Assembly (NCBI RefSeq): GCF_002153605.1 | Contig: NZ_JOPG01000005.1 | Location: 62,001 to 126,000 of the forward strand | Source: Acetobacter malorum | Lineage (GTDB): Bacteria > Pseudomonadota > Alphaproteobacteria > Acetobacterales > Acetobacteraceae | Length of the DNA: 64,000 bases | Reading direction: 5' to 3' | Part shown: positions 1 to 9,377 of the stretch, piece after piece | Layout of the letters: each line of letters starts with the position of its first letter | How positions within the stretch are numbered: the first letter of the stretch is position 1 | Program-made: the position numbers and the translations under genes | The notes under the pieces: generated by a model | Told to the model about the DNA's origin: nothing | Database searches by the model: none | Seen by the model: only the letters and a program-made list of their open reading frames with translations

Positions 1-1974
1 CATGGAGACAACACGGACTTCATCGCCGTATTTTTCCCCAAACAGGGCCATAGCGCCTTCTTCCACAGCCTGTTCCGGCGTCATGGAGCGGGTGACGACC
101 TGTGAGTTTTCACGCACCCGGCGGTTCACCTCGGCCTCAATCTCCGCCAGTTCTTCCGGCGTGATGGGGCGCGGCTGGCTGACGTCAAAGCGCAGACGGT
201 CCGGGGTGTTCAGGCTGCCCTTCTGGGCAACATGGTCACCAAGGCGACGGCGCAGGGCCTCATGCAGCAGGTGGGTGGCGGAATGGTGGGCGCGGATAGC
301 GGAACGGCGATCATGATCCACCGTGGCGGTCACGGCCTGACCGGGGCGCAGGGTGCCTTCGGTCACGGTGCCGTAATGCACAATCAGATCGCCCGCTTTT
401 TTCTGCGTATCCGTAATGGCAACGCGCAGGCCTGCGGCCGTCAGGAACCCGGTATCGCCAGCCTGACCACCGCTTTCGCCATAGAACGGTGTCTGGTTGA
501 GCAGCACAGCAACTTCCGTGCCCACACCGGCTTCTTTCAGGAAGCCGTTATTGGCGATAACGGCCTGAACCTCACCATCAGCCTGTTCGGTGCTGTAGCC
601 GAGGAATTCAGTCGCGCCGAACTTATCCCGTGCTTCAAACCACACGGTTTCCATGGCTGTGTCACCCGAGCCAACCCATGCGGCGCGGGCGCGCTGGCGC
701 TGCTCGTTCATGGCGGCATCAAACCCGTCTACATCCACGCCGTGGCCGCTGCCGCGCAGGGCGTCCTGCGTGAGATCCAGCGGGAAGCCGAACGTGTCAT
801 ACAGACGGAAAGCAATATCACCCGGCAGAGCAGCACCGCTGGACAGCTTGGAGGTTTCTTCCTCCAGCAGGCCCAGACCGCGGTCCAGCATGGCTTTGAA
901 GCGTTCTTCCTCATTACGCATGGTTTCACGGATGAGGGCTTCACCCTGCACCAGTTCCGGATACGCACCACCCATCTGCTGGATGAGGGCCGGGAGCAGT
1001 TTGTAGAAAACCGGCTCCTTCGTGCCCATCATGTGCAGGTGGCGCATGGCGCGGCGCATGATGCGGCGCAGCACGTAACCGCGGCCATCCTTGGACGGCA
1101 GAACGCCATCGGCAATCAGGAAGGCGGTGGAGCGCAGATGGTCGGCCACAACGCGGTGGCTGGATTTGAACGGGCCATCGGCAGCCTGATGCGTGACTTC
1201 GGCAGAGGCCTGAATCAGGGCAACAAAGGTGTCCGTATCATAGTTGTCGCGCTTGCCCTGCATGATGGCGGCAAAGCGTTCCAGCCCCATGCCGGTATCA
1301 ATGGAGGGGCGGGGCAGCGGGGAGCGCACGCCCGGCGGATCTTCAAAGAACTGCATGAAGACCAGATTCCAGATCTCCACAAAGCGGTCGCCATCTTCAT
1401 CCGGGGAACCGGGCGGGCCACCGGGGACATCCGGGCCATGGTCAAAGAAGATTTCAGAACAGGGGCCGCAGGGGCCGGTATCACCCATCCGCCAGAAGTT
1501 GTCTGACGTGGGGATGCGGATAATGCGGCTGTCATCCAGCCCGGCAATCTTGCGCCACAGGCCAGCCGCTTCTTCATCTTCCGAATACACGGTGACGAGC
1601 AGCTTATCCTTGGGCAGGCCAAAGTTGCGGGTAATGAGGGTCCAGGCCAGTTCAATCGCTTCGGGCTTGAAATAATCGCCGAAGGAGAAGTTGCCCATCA
1701 TTTCAAAAAAGGTGTGATGGCGGGCTGTATAACCGACGTTATCCAGATCGTTATGCTTGCCGCCTGCCCGAACGACCTTCTGCGCAGTCGTTGCGCGGGA
1801 GTAGGGGCGGGTTTCCTGCCCCGTAAAGACGTTCTTGAACTGCACCATCCCCGCATTGGTGAACAGCAGGGTGGGATCATTGCGCGGCACCAGCGACGAT
1901 GAGGGCACAATCTGATGCCCTTGTCCGGCAAAATACTCCAGAAAGGTGGTGCGAATATCGTTTGTTGTGAGCAT
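1..1974 (-). CDS. alaS: alanyl-tRNA synthetase, C-terminus cut by window edge
   Basis: Attaches alanine to tRNA-Ala in the cytoplasm. The frame is open from an ATG at 1974 to base 1, giving 658 residues of a protein usually near 880. The N-terminal class II catalytic core is recognisable ([13 protein letters not shown], the [18 protein letters not shown] block). The editing-domain zinc motif HHSATHLLH lies at about 259-290. The missing part should hold the end of the editing domain and the C-Ala domain. It is transcribed in the same direction as the GtrA-like gene, about 200 bases upstream. That gap shows no clear gene. Confidence 0.97.
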   Translation of the reverse strand, partial: MLTTNDIRTTFLEYFAGQGHQIVPSSSLVPRNDPTLLFTNAGMVQFKNVFTGQETRPYSRATTAQKVVRAGGKHNDLDNVGYTARHHTFFEMMGNFSFGDYFKPEAIELAWTLITRNFGLPKDKLLVTVYSEDEEAAGLWRKIAGLDDSRIIRIPTSDNFWRMGDTGPCGPCSEIFFDHGPDVPGGPPGSPDEDGDRFVEIWNLVFMQFFEDPPGVRSPLPRPSIDTGMGLERFAAIMQGKRDNYDTDTFVALIQASAEVTHQAADGPFKSSHRVVADHLRSTAFLIADGVLPSKDGRGYVLRRIMRRAMRHLHMMGTKEPVFYKLLPALIQQMGGAYPELVQGEALIRETMRNEEERFKAMLDRGLGLLEEETSKLSSGAALPGDIAFRLYDTFGFPLDLTQDALRGSGHGVDVDGFDAAMNEQRQRARAAWVGSGDTAMETVWFEARDKFGATEFLGYSTEQADGEVQAVIANNGFLKEAGVGTEVAVLLNQTPFYGESGGQAGDTGFLTAAGLRVAITDTQKKAGDLIVHYGTVTEGTLRPGQAVTATVDHDRRSAIRAHHSATHLLHEALRRRLGDHVAQKGSLNTPDRLRFDVSQPRPITPEELAEIEAEVNRRVRENSQVVTRSMTPEQAVEEGAMALFGEKYGDEVRVVSM

Positions 1975-2182
1975 GGCGTGAGGCAGACGGTCCTGAAACT
2001 GGTTGGGCGCGTGATCTCCCTTGCCAGCGACCTTCTGCGGAGAATTCCGAAAAGGGGCTGGCGCAGGAAAAGTCCTCACGGCCAGGCGAAAAGCGGAAAG
2101 GCTTCTTTAACCCGTTGCCAGATGTAGCGCACCCGGCGCGGCTCTGAAAGGGGTTAGCGCGCGGGGCGGGGTGAAGAGCGCG

Positions 2183-2722
2183 TTATGGCTCTGCACTGGG
2201 GTTTTTGAGTGACGTTGGAAAGGCGATGGCGCTTTCCGCCAGATCCTCCAGAGAGGTAGGTGGTTTTTCCCGGAAAACCATTTTCTGGCTGAGGTTGAAA
2301 TTGGCGAACATGCCCGCAAGAGAGCCTGCTGCAAGCGCCAGAACCGGATAGGTCACGCACAGCGGCACCGTGTAGAACAGCGTGTAAACCGTGCCGCGGT
2401 TCAGTAGGAACCCAAGGCTGTTAGCCAGCAGGAACCGGAGCCATTGCAGCACCGGATGGTCATGCCTGCCTGCGCCTTTAAAGGTCCAGAGGCGGTTGAG
2501 CATCCAGTTGAGAGTGGCGGCTACAAAATAGGCCACCAGAGTTGCGGCCGTCAGTCCGATAAGCGGACGCAGGGCGTAAACGGTGCCCGAATCCCACACA
2601 AGGCCGAGCCCGCCAACCGTACCGAATTTCAGCAGGCGAATCAGTTTGGCGCGGGTTGCAGAGCCAGAGGCCGGAGCAGGGGCGTCAGGCTGGGAGGAAG
2701 CAGGGGATGGGGAACGGGTCAC
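2183..2722 (-). CDS. GtrA-family membrane protein
   Basis: A 179-residue integral membrane protein with about four predicted helices, for example the stretches starting FGTVGGLGLVWDSG, LTAATLVAYFVA, WLRFLLANSLGFLLNRG and YPVLALAAGSLAGMF. The order and the NWMLNRLWTF motif match the GtrA/DPMS-like family. Such proteins are thought to flip polyprenyl-linked sugars or to partner glycosyltransferases in cell-surface polysaccharide synthesis. The N-terminus is a Ser/Pro/Ala-rich cytosolic tail of about 25 residues. No glycosyltransferase lies next to it, so its substrate cannot be deduced. A strong terminator separates it from the upstream ompA-like gene. Confidence 0.8.
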   Translation of the reverse strand: MTRSPSPASSQPDAPAPASGSATRAKLIRLLKFGTVGGLGLVWDSGTVYALRPLIGLTAATLVAYFVAATLNWMLNRLWTFKGAGRHDHPVLQWLRFLLANSLGFLLNRGTVYTLFYTVPLCVTYPVLALAAGSLAGMFANFNLSQKMVFREKPPTSLEDLAESAIAFPTSLKNPSAEP

Positions 2723-2757
2723 GCAGAGTTCCTCAGGCGGGGCGGGAAGAACGGAGC

Positions 2758-2790
2758 AAAAAAAAGGGGCACCCGAAGGTACCCCTTTTT
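2758..2790 (-). terminator. UUCG-loop rho-independent terminator of the ompA-like gene
   Basis: On the minus strand a 13-base stem (one mismatch) closes on a TTCG tetraloop with C-G closing pair and is followed by a run of eight T. It lies about 20 bases after the ompA-like stop codon, a textbook intrinsic terminator for a strongly expressed gene. Confidence 0.85.
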
Positions 2791-2812
2791 CCGATCACAA
2801 GGAACCGGTCGA

Positions 2813-3955
2813 TTAGTGGAGGATGATTTCCACGCGACGGTTCTGAGGCTCACGGGTGTTCGGGCCGGTCGGCACCAGCGGCTTGGATTCACCATAACCG
2901 TGGATGTCGATCGCGGTAGCCGGCACGCCGTCACGGATCAGTTCTGCCTTCACGCTGTTAGCACGACGCAGGGACAGGCCCAGGTTGTACTTTTCACCGC
3001 GCGGACCCGGGTGAGCAGCGGAGTTATCGGTGTAGCCGTTAACTTCGATGCGGGTCGTCTGAACGTGGGTGGAAGCCTGAGCAGCTTCTGCCACGATCTG
3101 GCGAGCGCGAGACGTCAGGACAGACTTATCCCAGTCGAAGAACACCAGGTAGGAGCGAGCCGGCAGCGGAGCCGGAGCTGCTACAACCGGAGCCGGCGGC
3201 GGCGGCGGCGGAGCCGTATCGAACGCATAACGCAGGCCCAGGATGAACTGGTGGTTGAAGCGGTGATCGAAGTTCGTGTTGCCACGACCATGACCGCCGT
3301 TTGCGTAGTTCGCCGTGGAGGTGAACGCACCGTCAGAGAAGGAACCCGGCTGACCGATCATGCGGTATTCCGTGGTCACCTGGAAGCCCGGGATGCCCGT
3401 GTCGTATGCAGCACCGACGATGCCCTGGTAAGCGAAGCCACCGTTCGTGCCGCCCAGACGGCTGGTGTTGCCGTTGTTAAAGGCTGTGGTGGTCGGGTTG
3501 TAATGCTGCCACAGGTAGCCAGCACCAACACCAACAAACGGGGTGACCGGAGCGTCGATCCCGAACTGCTTCAGGTCGATGTCATACAGCACGTTGATGA
3601 AACCGCCGTAGGACTGGTCGCTGCCACGGGTACGACCCGGAACACCTGTGCCACCCTGGTGGTTGATGTTGGAGTAGTTATACACACCTTCAACTTCAGC
3701 GCGCAGACCGTTGCCGAAGCCCCAGCCGAATGCACCGAAACCGGTGAAGCCAGTGCCGTGACGGAACTGGGAAGAAGAGGTGTTCTCAGAGCTGTTCGCA
3801 CCGCCGCCGTAGCCGGAAGTGTGAGCGTGCTGATTCTGCACCAGGTTGTAACCACCGCCCAGATCAACATAAGGGCCCGTGATCGTGGTGGCGAATGCGG
3901 CCGCCGGAGCCGCTGCCATCAGTGTCGTTGCGAGTAACGCCGTGCGGAGACGCAT
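2813..3955 (-). CDS. ompA: OmpA-family outer membrane protein
   Basis: A 380-residue outer membrane protein. Residues 1-22 are a signal peptide ending AAAFA. An N-terminal beta-barrel of the OmpA 8-strand type follows, rich in Gly, Asn and aromatic residues (GPYVDLGGGYNLVQ, VGVGAGYLWQHY, FILGLRYAF). A proline-rich hinge (PPPPPPAP) leads to the C-terminal OmpA/MotB peptidoglycan-binding domain (VNGYTDNSA, NLGLSLRRANSVKAEL, GYGES, NRRVEI). It tethers the outer membrane to the wall and may act as a porin. I chose the ATG at 3955, not the upstream one at 4003, because GAGG lies 8 bases before it and the signal peptide starts there. Codon use is strongly biased, as in abundant proteins. Confidence 0.9.
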   Translation of the reverse strand: MRLRTALLATTLMAAAPAAAFATTITGPYVDLGGGYNLVQNQHAHTSGYGGGANSSENTSSSQFRHGTGFTGFGAFGWGFGNGLRAEVEGVYNYSNINHQGGTGVPGRTRGSDQSYGGFINVLYDIDLKQFGIDAPVTPFVGVGAGYLWQHYNPTTTAFNNGNTSRLGGTNGGFAYQGIVGAAYDTGIPGFQVTTEYRMIGQPGSFSDGAFTSTANYANGGHGRGNTNFDHRFNHQFILGLRYAFDTAPPPPPPAPVVAAPAPLPARSYLVFFDWDKSVLTSRARQIVAEAAQASTHVQTTRIEVNGYTDNSAAHPGPRGEKYNLGLSLRRANSVKAELIRDGVPATAIDIHGYGESKPLVPTGPNTREPQNRRVEIILH

Positions 3956-4294
3956 TTTTTCGTCCTCAATATTTTTCATCTGTTCGACTCTGCCGCTAAC
4001 CATTTAGCGGTCAGTGCCAGCAAGATGCCTAAAGCCGTATAAAACGATCGGTTCCCAAATAGAAACCCGCAGCTTCGTGCTCTTGGTGATTAGAAGCCAT
4101 AACCGTGTTTTATTTGCAACAGTTCATTTCGGTATCCCAAGATGCTGCTGCTGCATAGTTAACTATTCAGCTCAAGACTGCTTGCGTTCAACATTGCCAG
4201 GTTGCAAATGCCGCGCCTGTCTCGTTTCTGAATAAGGCGGAATTGCGGCGGGTTGGTACAGTTGGCGGCAACCCACCGCAAAAGTGGCGGTTTT
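3956..4294 (-). promoter_or_regulatory. long leader and promoter region of the ompA-like gene
   Basis: This 339-base stretch has no convincing gene. It is more AT-rich than its surroundings and separates the ends of aroKB and the start of ompA, both on the minus strand. It must carry the ompA promoter, but I could not fix the -35 and -10 boxes. A near-perfect 22-base palindrome sits at 4150-4171. A long untranslated leader would fit post-transcriptional control, which is common for OmpA messages. Confidence 0.5.
4150..4171. promoter_or_regulatory. 22-base palindrome in ompA leader
   Basis: GCTGCATAGTT and AACTATTCAGC form an inverted repeat with a single mismatch around the core ATAGTTAACTAT. 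It lies about 195 bases upstream of the ompA ATG. It could be a dimeric regulator site or a leader stem; the sequence does not say which. Confidence 0.4.
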
Positions 4295-6028
4295 CTAGGC
4301 TTTGCAGCCATCTGCAATCAGAACGTCCCGTACCATTTCTGCCGGTACATCACGGCTGGTAAAGGCTTTTCCGATTCCGTTCACAAGCACAAAAGACAAG
4401 CGTCCATCCTGCATTTTCTTGTCGCGCTGCATGTGCGCCATAAGATCTGCTACGCGGAAGCTGTATGGCAGGTCAGTAATACTTGCAGGCATCTTCAGGG
4501 CGTGCAGATGGGCTTCCACCCGTGCCAGATCTTCCGGCGGGCAGACGCCCAGCCTGACCGAGAGGGCAAAGGCCAGCTTCAGCCCGATGGAAACGCCCTC
4601 ACCATGCAGCAGGCGGCCATCATATCCCAGTTCGGCTTCCAGCGCGTGGCCAAAGGTGTGGCCAAGGTTGAGCAGGGCACGGCCATTGCTGGCCTGAGCC
4701 TCCCGCTCATCAGCGGCAACGACGCGGGCCTTGAAGGCGCAGGCCTGGCGCACGGCTTCGGTCAGGGCATCGGGTTCTGCCGCCAGAACGGAGTCTCCGT
4801 TTTTCTCGCACCACTGGAATAGTTCCGGGTCGCCAATCAGGCCGGATTTCACAATCTCAGCGTATCCGGCCACCAGTTCCCGCTGGGGGAGCGTGCTGAG
4901 AGCTGAGACATCGGCCAGAACGCACAGCGGCTGATGGAAGGCCCCCAGCAGATTCTTGCCCCAGCGGGTGTTGATGCCGGTTTTCCCGCCCACGGACGAA
5001 TCAACCTGTGAGAGCAGGGTAGTGGGAATCTGCACAAATGGCAGGCCACGCAAGGTAGAGGCGGCCACAAAGCCCGCCAGATCCCCCACTACCCCGCCGC
5101 CCAGGGCGATGATGGTGGTGCGGCGCTCCACGCCTTCTTCCAGAATCGCATCGGTCAGGCGCTCATAGGTTTTCAGGCACTTGGAGTGTTCGCCCGGTGC
5201 AATGGTCAGGGCGCGGAACTCAATGCCGGTTTCCTTTAAAGACTCCTGCAGGGCTGGCAGATACAGCGCGGCCACGTTCTCATCTGTAATGATGATGACC
5301 TTCTTCTGAGGCAGCACCGGCGCGAGCAATGCTCCGGCCCGGCTGATCAGATTGGTGCCGATCACGACATCATAGGCGGCACGATCAAGTGAGACGGGCA
5401 GGCGGACGGGCCTGCGGGAAAGGGCCAGGCTTTCAATCACCCGGGTCGTGCTGTGGTCCACGTTGTGGTCTCCGCAATCAACAATCACATCGGCTTCGGC
5501 ATAAATGGGGTGACGCACCGTCATAAGGCGCGCCAGCACATCGCGCGGAGAGGCCTCATTTAATAAGGGGCGATGCGTCCGGCCCTGCACGCGGCGCAGC
5601 AGCACCGGCAACGGGCAGCGCAGCCAGACAGACATGGCGCGTGCACGGACCAGCGCGCGGGTGCTGGCGTTCATGAATGCGCCGCCGCCGGTGGCCAGCA
5701 CCATGGGCGGCCCTTCCAGCAGGCGGCGAATCACGCGGCGTTCGCCATCGCGGAAGGCGGCCTCGCCATACAGGCGGAACACATCGGCAATGGAGCAGCC
5801 GGCGGCGCGTTCTATTTCTACGTCAGCATCCACAAACGGCAGGCCAAGCCGCGTGGCCAGACGGCGGCCGATTGTGGTTTTGCCGGCGCCCATAAGACCA
5901 ACAAGAACAATGCTGCGTCCGGATGGAATGAGGCTGGTTGCAGGCCAGCGCCCCACTCTTTCCAGATCAAGGGGAATCGGTGGGCTTTCCGCAGCGTCGG
6001 GGGGTGGGTACGAGATACGTGATGACAT
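4295..6028 (-). CDS. aroKB: bifunctional shikimate kinase / 3-dehydroquinate synthase
   Basis: A 577-residue fusion of two shikimate-pathway enzymes. Residues about 36-200 are shikimate kinase with the P-loop GLMGAGKT at 44-51, the DVEIE acidic motif and the LATGGGAF motif. Residues about 205-577 are AroB, with [34 protein letters not shown] and the zinc ligands in [11 protein letters not shown] and [10 protein letters not shown]. AroB makes 3-dehydroquinate from DAHP; AroK phosphorylates shikimate two steps later. The open frame continues upstream to 6601 but that extension is Arg/Ser-rich shadow sequence over another gene, so I start at the ATG at 6028. In many bacteria aroK and aroB are adjacent separate genes; fusion is a known variant. 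Confidence 0.95.
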   Translation of the reverse strand: MSSRISYPPPDAAESPPIPLDLERVGRWPATSLIPSGRSIVLVGLMGAGKTTIGRRLATRLGLPFVDADVEIERAAGCSIADVFRLYGEAAFRDGERRVIRRLLEGPPMVLATGGGAFMNASTRALVRARAMSVWLRCPLPVLLRRVQGRTHRPLLNEASPRDVLARLMTVRHPIYAEADVIVDCGDHNVDHSTTRVIESLALSRRPVRLPVSLDRAAYDVVIGTNLISRAGALLAPVLPQKKVIIITDENVAALYLPALQESLKETGIEFRALTIAPGEHSKCLKTYERLTDAILEEGVERRTTIIALGGGVVGDLAGFVAASTLRGLPFVQIPTTLLSQVDSSVGGKTGINTRWGKNLLGAFHQPLCVLADVSALSTLPQRELVAGYAEIVKSGLIGDPELFQWCEKNGDSVLAAEPDALTEAVRQACAFKARVVAADEREAQASNGRALLNLGHTFGHALEAELGYDGRLLHGEGVSIGLKLAFALSVRLGVCPPEDLARVEAHLHALKMPASITDLPYSFRVADLMAHMQRDKKMQDGRLSFVLVNGIGKAFTSRDVPAEMVRDVLIADGCKA

Positions 6029-6091
6029 GAAACGCAGCTTACCATAGAGCAGAGAGAACGTACTTATTCTGTTGTTATGGAGCCAAAACAT

Positions 6092-6478
6092 ATGAACCGC
6101 ACGGTTCTTCTGGTTGCTGCCGTTATTTGTGTTGCTCTGGTCGGGGGGCTTACGGCCCTTGGCCTGTCCGGGCATGCGCCTGTGCCGCAGGCTGTGCACC
6201 GGGATATTCCGCTTGCTGCTCCGCCCGCCGCTGCACCCGCCGCTGCTATGGTGCCCGTCCCGCCAGCAGGTCCGACAGTCACACCCGCTGGCACGGCTGC
6301 TCCGGGCGCTGTGCCGCCTGCTGCACAGGGTCCTTCTGCGGCGGCTCTGGTCCCCGCAGGGCCGAGCGGTCCGGTTGTGACATCCCCGGTGGCTCCCGCG
6401 CAGGCTCCTGCTGCCGCGTCTGCTGCGGCTGCGGCTCCGGTCACTGTGCCTGTTCCGGCTGCTCCCGCCCACCCGTGA
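6092..6478 (+). CDS. Pro/Ala-rich membrane-anchored protein of unknown function
   Basis: A 128-residue protein with one N-terminal hydrophobic segment ([20 protein letters not shown]) that could be an uncleaved signal anchor. The rest is almost entirely Ala, Pro, Val, Gly and Thr, and probably unstructured in the periplasm. GGAG lies nine bases before the ATG at 6092, which I prefer to the in-frame ATG at 6077. The stop codon overlaps the xerD GTG start, so the two are probably translated together. It starts divergently from aroKB. No family recognised. Confidence 0.65.
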   Translation: MNRTVLLVAAVICVALVGGLTALGLSGHAPVPQAVHRDIPLAAPPAAAPAAAMVPVPPAGPTVTPAGTAAPGAVPPAAQGPSAAALVPAGPSGPVVTSPVAPAQAPAAASAAAAAPVTVPVPAAPAHP

Positions 6479-7413
6479 GCACGGACGCACGCGGCACAGA
6501 TCTGTTTCTGGAAATGCTGGCGGCTGAACGGGCCGCCGCACCCAACACTCTGGCCGCGTACACAGCGGATTTAACCTGCTGTGAAGAGTCTCTGGCCGCA
6601 CAGGGGGAAACCCTGCTTCAGGCCACGGCTGCCGGACTGGCGGAATGGATGGCCGATATGGGCCGCAGCGGGCAGTCCCGCCGCACCGTGGCCCGCAGGC
6701 TCTCCTGTATCAAACAGTTCTATCTGTTTCTGCTGCGCGAAGGACTGCGCGAGGATAACCCGGCGGCGCATCTGGATGCCCCCCGGCCCGAGGCTTCGTT
6801 GCCGCATTTTCTCTCCGAATCGGAAGTCGTCGCGTTGATCGACGCCTGCGCGGTCTCGCCTGACGCCTCGGAGGCCAAACAACGGCGTGGGCTGGTCGCG
6901 CGGGCAGCGCTGGAACTGCTCTATGCGTCTGGCCTGCGTATTTCAGAACTGCTGTCTCTGCCGCGCGAAGCGCTGGCCGGAGAGCGGCAGATGCTGGTGG
7001 TGCGCGGGAAGGGCGGCCGGGAACGGCTGGTGCCCTTGTCGGACAGTGCCCGAGAGGCCGCGCAGGCGTTGCTGGCACTGGATGCCCCCAAGGCCAGCCT
7101 CTATCTGTTTCCGGGCCGGGACCCGAAAAGACCGCTGACCCGGCAGGCTTTTGATAAGATTCTCTATGAAGTCGGCCTTCAGGCCGGGCTGGACCCGGCG
7201 CGGCTTTCCCCCCATGTGCTGCGGCACTCCTTCGCCACGCACTTGCTGGCGCATGGGGCGGACCTGCGGGCCTTGCAAATGCTGCTGGGGCACGCGGATA
7301 TCGCTACCACACAAATCTATACGCATGTGCAGACGGAGCGGCTGAAACAGGCCGTGGAGTCTTTCCATCCGCTGGCCTCAGAGCGCGCCGGGCAGGCCGA
7401 AAAAACAGGTTAA
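6475..7413 (+). CDS. xerD: tyrosine recombinase XerD
   Basis: A 312-residue site-specific recombinase that, with XerC, resolves chromosome dimers at dif near the end of replication. The N-terminal SAM-like core-binding domain spans about 1-105. The catalytic domain carries the full set of residues: Arg155 (SGLRISELL), Lys179 (GKGGRER), His247 and Arg250 ([10 protein letters not shown]), His273 (LLGHAD) and nucleophile Tyr282 (TQIYTHV). The GTG start at 6475 overlaps the stop of the upstream Pro/Ala-rich gene by four bases. Nothing around it suggests a mobile element, so it is the housekeeping enzyme, not an integrase. Confidence 0.93.
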   Translation: MSTDARGTDLFLEMLAAERAAAPNTLAAYTADLTCCEESLAAQGETLLQATAAGLAEWMADMGRSGQSRRTVARRLSCIKQFYLFLLREGLREDNPAAHLDAPRPEASLPHFLSESEVVALIDACAVSPDASEAKQRRGLVARAALELLYASGLRISELLSLPREALAGERQMLVVRGKGGRERLVPLSDSAREAAQALLALDAPKASLYLFPGRDPKRPLTRQAFDKILYEVGLQAGLDPARLSPHVLRHSFATHLLAHGADLRALQMLLGHADIATTQIYTHVQTERLKQAVESFHPLASERAGQAEKTG

Positions 7414-7472
7414 ACGACGCGCCATGCACGAAGTGGCTTGGTTTTACGCGTGGCTGTGCTATCCGCTTGCGC

Positions 7473-8429
7473 ATGCGTCAGTTCCTGGATTTCGAGAAGC
7501 CCGTCGCCGAACTTGAAAACAAGATCGACGAGCTGCGGCAAATGACCGACCCCGACGGGGTCAATATCGCCGAAGAAACGGCCCGCCTTTCAGATAAGGC
7601 GGAGAAGCATCTTCGTGCCATTTATGCCAAGCTCACACCCTGGCAGAAGGTGCAGGTGGCACGCCACGCGCAGCGCCCGCACACGCAGGACTATATCAAC
7701 GCCTTGCTGACCGAGTTTACGCCGCTGGCGGGGGATCGGCTGTATGCGGATGATAAAGCCATTATTGGCGGCATGGGCCGCTTTGATGGTCAGCCTGTGG
7801 TGGTGATTGGCACGGAACGTGGTTCCGACCTTGAAACCCGTCTGGCCCACAATTTTGGCATGGCCCGCCCGGAAGGTTACCGGAAGGCTCAGCGGCTGAT
7901 GAAGCTGGCTGGCCGCTTCAACCTGCCGATTCTCACCTTTATCGATACCGCAGGCGCATGGCCCGGTATTGATGCCGAGCAGCGCGGTCAGGCCGAAGCC
8001 ATTGCCCGCTCCATTGAAGTCTGTCTGGAAGCCCCGGTGCCGCTGATTGCCACCGTGATTGGTGAAGGCGGGTCTGGTGGGGCTGTGGCACTTGGTGCGG
8101 GTGACCGGGTGATGATGCTGGAAAACGCCATCTACTCCGTCATTTCCCCGGAGGCCTGTGCTTCCATCCTGTGGCGTGATCCCAAGCAGGCCAGCACGGC
8201 AGCCGAAACGCTGCGGCTGACAGCGCAGGATCTGTCCCGCCTCGGGCTGATTGACCGGATTATCCCTGAGCCGGTGGGGGGCGCCCAGCGTGACCCGAAG
8301 GCGGCTCTGGCCTCCGTGCATGATGCGCTGGCGGAAGAATTGCAGGCGCTCACGCCGCTGGCTCCGGCCCGGTTGAAGGAACTGCGGCGCGAGAAATTCC
8401 TCGCCATGGGGCGTGAAAACCTGTCCTGA
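7473..8429 (+). CDS. accA: acetyl-CoA carboxylase carboxyltransferase alpha subunit
   Basis: A 318-residue subunit that pairs with AccD to move the carboxyl group from biotin to acetyl-CoA, the first step of fatty acid synthesis. The N-terminal FLDFEKPVAELENKIDEL block, the RGSDLETRLAHNFGMARPEGYRKA region and the oxyanion-hole stretch IGEGGSGGAVALG are typical. I use the ATG at 7473; an in-frame TTG lies six bases earlier. It lies 59 bases after xerD and converges on the CinA-like gene, with only 27 bases between stop codons and no clear terminator. Confidence 0.96.
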   Translation: MRQFLDFEKPVAELENKIDELRQMTDPDGVNIAEETARLSDKAEKHLRAIYAKLTPWQKVQVARHAQRPHTQDYINALLTEFTPLAGDRLYADDKAIIGGMGRFDGQPVVVIGTERGSDLETRLAHNFGMARPEGYRKAQRLMKLAGRFNLPILTFIDTAGAWPGIDAEQRGQAEAIARSIEVCLEAPVPLIATVIGEGGSGGAVALGAGDRVMMLENAIYSVISPEACASILWRDPKQASTAAETLRLTAQDLSRLGLIDRIIPEPVGGAQRDPKAALASVHDALAEELQALTPLAPARLKELRREKFLAMGRENLS

Positions 8430-8456
8430 ACGGACAGGCCTTAACGCTTTCAGGTT

Positions 8457-9212
8457 TCAGGGCGGTGGTTCCCCTTCAACGGGAGCGCCGCCCTTTTCTT
8501 TGAGCAGATCATAAATGGCCTGAGCGGCCTTTTCGACTTCGGCCTTGTCCTGCCCTTTGGCGACAAGGGCCACACCCCGACGGCCATCCTCACGATGGAA
8601 GGGGTAGGACCCGAGATCCAGATCCGGGAACTTGTCCTGAATAGCTTCCAGCCCTTCCGCCAGTGCGCCCTCATAAAGAGATGGCGTGTACCAGGTGCGG
8701 GAGAAGACCGGCGCGCCCTGCTTTAAGGAGGGGGCGAGGGCTTCAAACATGGCCCGCATGATGCGGGGTACGCCGGCCATCACATGCACATTGCCGATGG
8801 TAAAACCGGGTGCGACGGAGACGGAATTGGGGATGGGGGTGGCCCCACGCGGCAATTTCGCCATGCGCTGCCTGGCGGCATTGAATTTTTCCGCACCAAA
8901 AAAACCTTCCAGCAGTGCGAAGGTGGGCGGGTGGAATTCCCACGGCACCCCAAATGCCTCGGCCATGCACGGTGCGGTAATGTCATCATGCGTGGGGCCA
9001 ATGCCGCCGGTGGTGAAAACTTCATCAAATTTGGCGCGGAGTTCCGTCACCGTTTCCACAATCGTTTCCCGAATATCGGGAATAACGCGGATTTCCCGCA
9101 GGGGAATACCCAGTTCACCAAGCCGCGTGGCCAGAAACTGGATGTTGTCATCTCGGGTGCGACCGGAGAGAATCTCATTGCCAATCAGAATGAGGGCTGC
9201 GGTGCGACGCAT
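8457..9212 (-). CDS. CinA-like molybdopterin-binding domain protein
   Basis: A 251-residue protein of the COG1058 family, containing only the MoaB/MogA-like N-terminal domain of CinA. Characteristic motifs are GNEILSGRTRDDN near the start and TTGGIGPTHDDIT at about 87-99, followed by a second small domain. The C-terminal nicotinamide-nucleotide amidase domain of full CinA (about 160 residues) is absent. Family members are linked to ADP-ribose pyrophosphatase activity and NAD salvage, but the function of the stand-alone form is not certain. It is divergent from lysS. Confidence 0.8.
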   Translation of the reverse strand: MRRTAALILIGNEILSGRTRDDNIQFLATRLGELGIPLREIRVIPDIRETIVETVTELRAKFDEVFTTGGIGPTHDDITAPCMAEAFGVPWEFHPPTFALLEGFFGAEKFNAARQRMAKLPRGATPIPNSVSVAPGFTIGNVHVMAGVPRIMRAMFEALAPSLKQGAPVFSRTWYTPSLYEGALAEGLEAIQDKFPDLDLGSYPFHREDGRRGVALVAKGQDKAEVEKAAQAIYDLLKEKGGAPVEGEPPP

Positions 9213-9377
9213 GAAAAACCGGTCCTTTCAGCGTGGTCCCTTGGATGGGAGCAAGCGGCTTTTGGAAAAATGAGGCCCCGCTTGCCTGCGGTCAATGGCC
9301 TCATAACTCTGTAAGAGAGCAAGGCCGTGCGTGTTTTTGGATTGACCGGGAGCGGTGCAGTTCATAGCTTCCGCACC

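Noticed and set aside
2444-3937. A 497-codon plus-strand frame
   Set aside because: Antisense to gtrA and ompA. The minus-strand proteins have clear domains; this one has none.
6029-6601. N-terminal extension of aroKB
   Set aside because: The added residues are Arg/Ser-rich and overlap the divergent Pro/Ala-rich gene and the xerD start; shikimate kinase homology begins after the ATG at 6028.
6475-7413. XerD as a phage or island integrase
   Set aside because: Length and motifs fit the housekeeping enzyme, and the neighbours are core genes.
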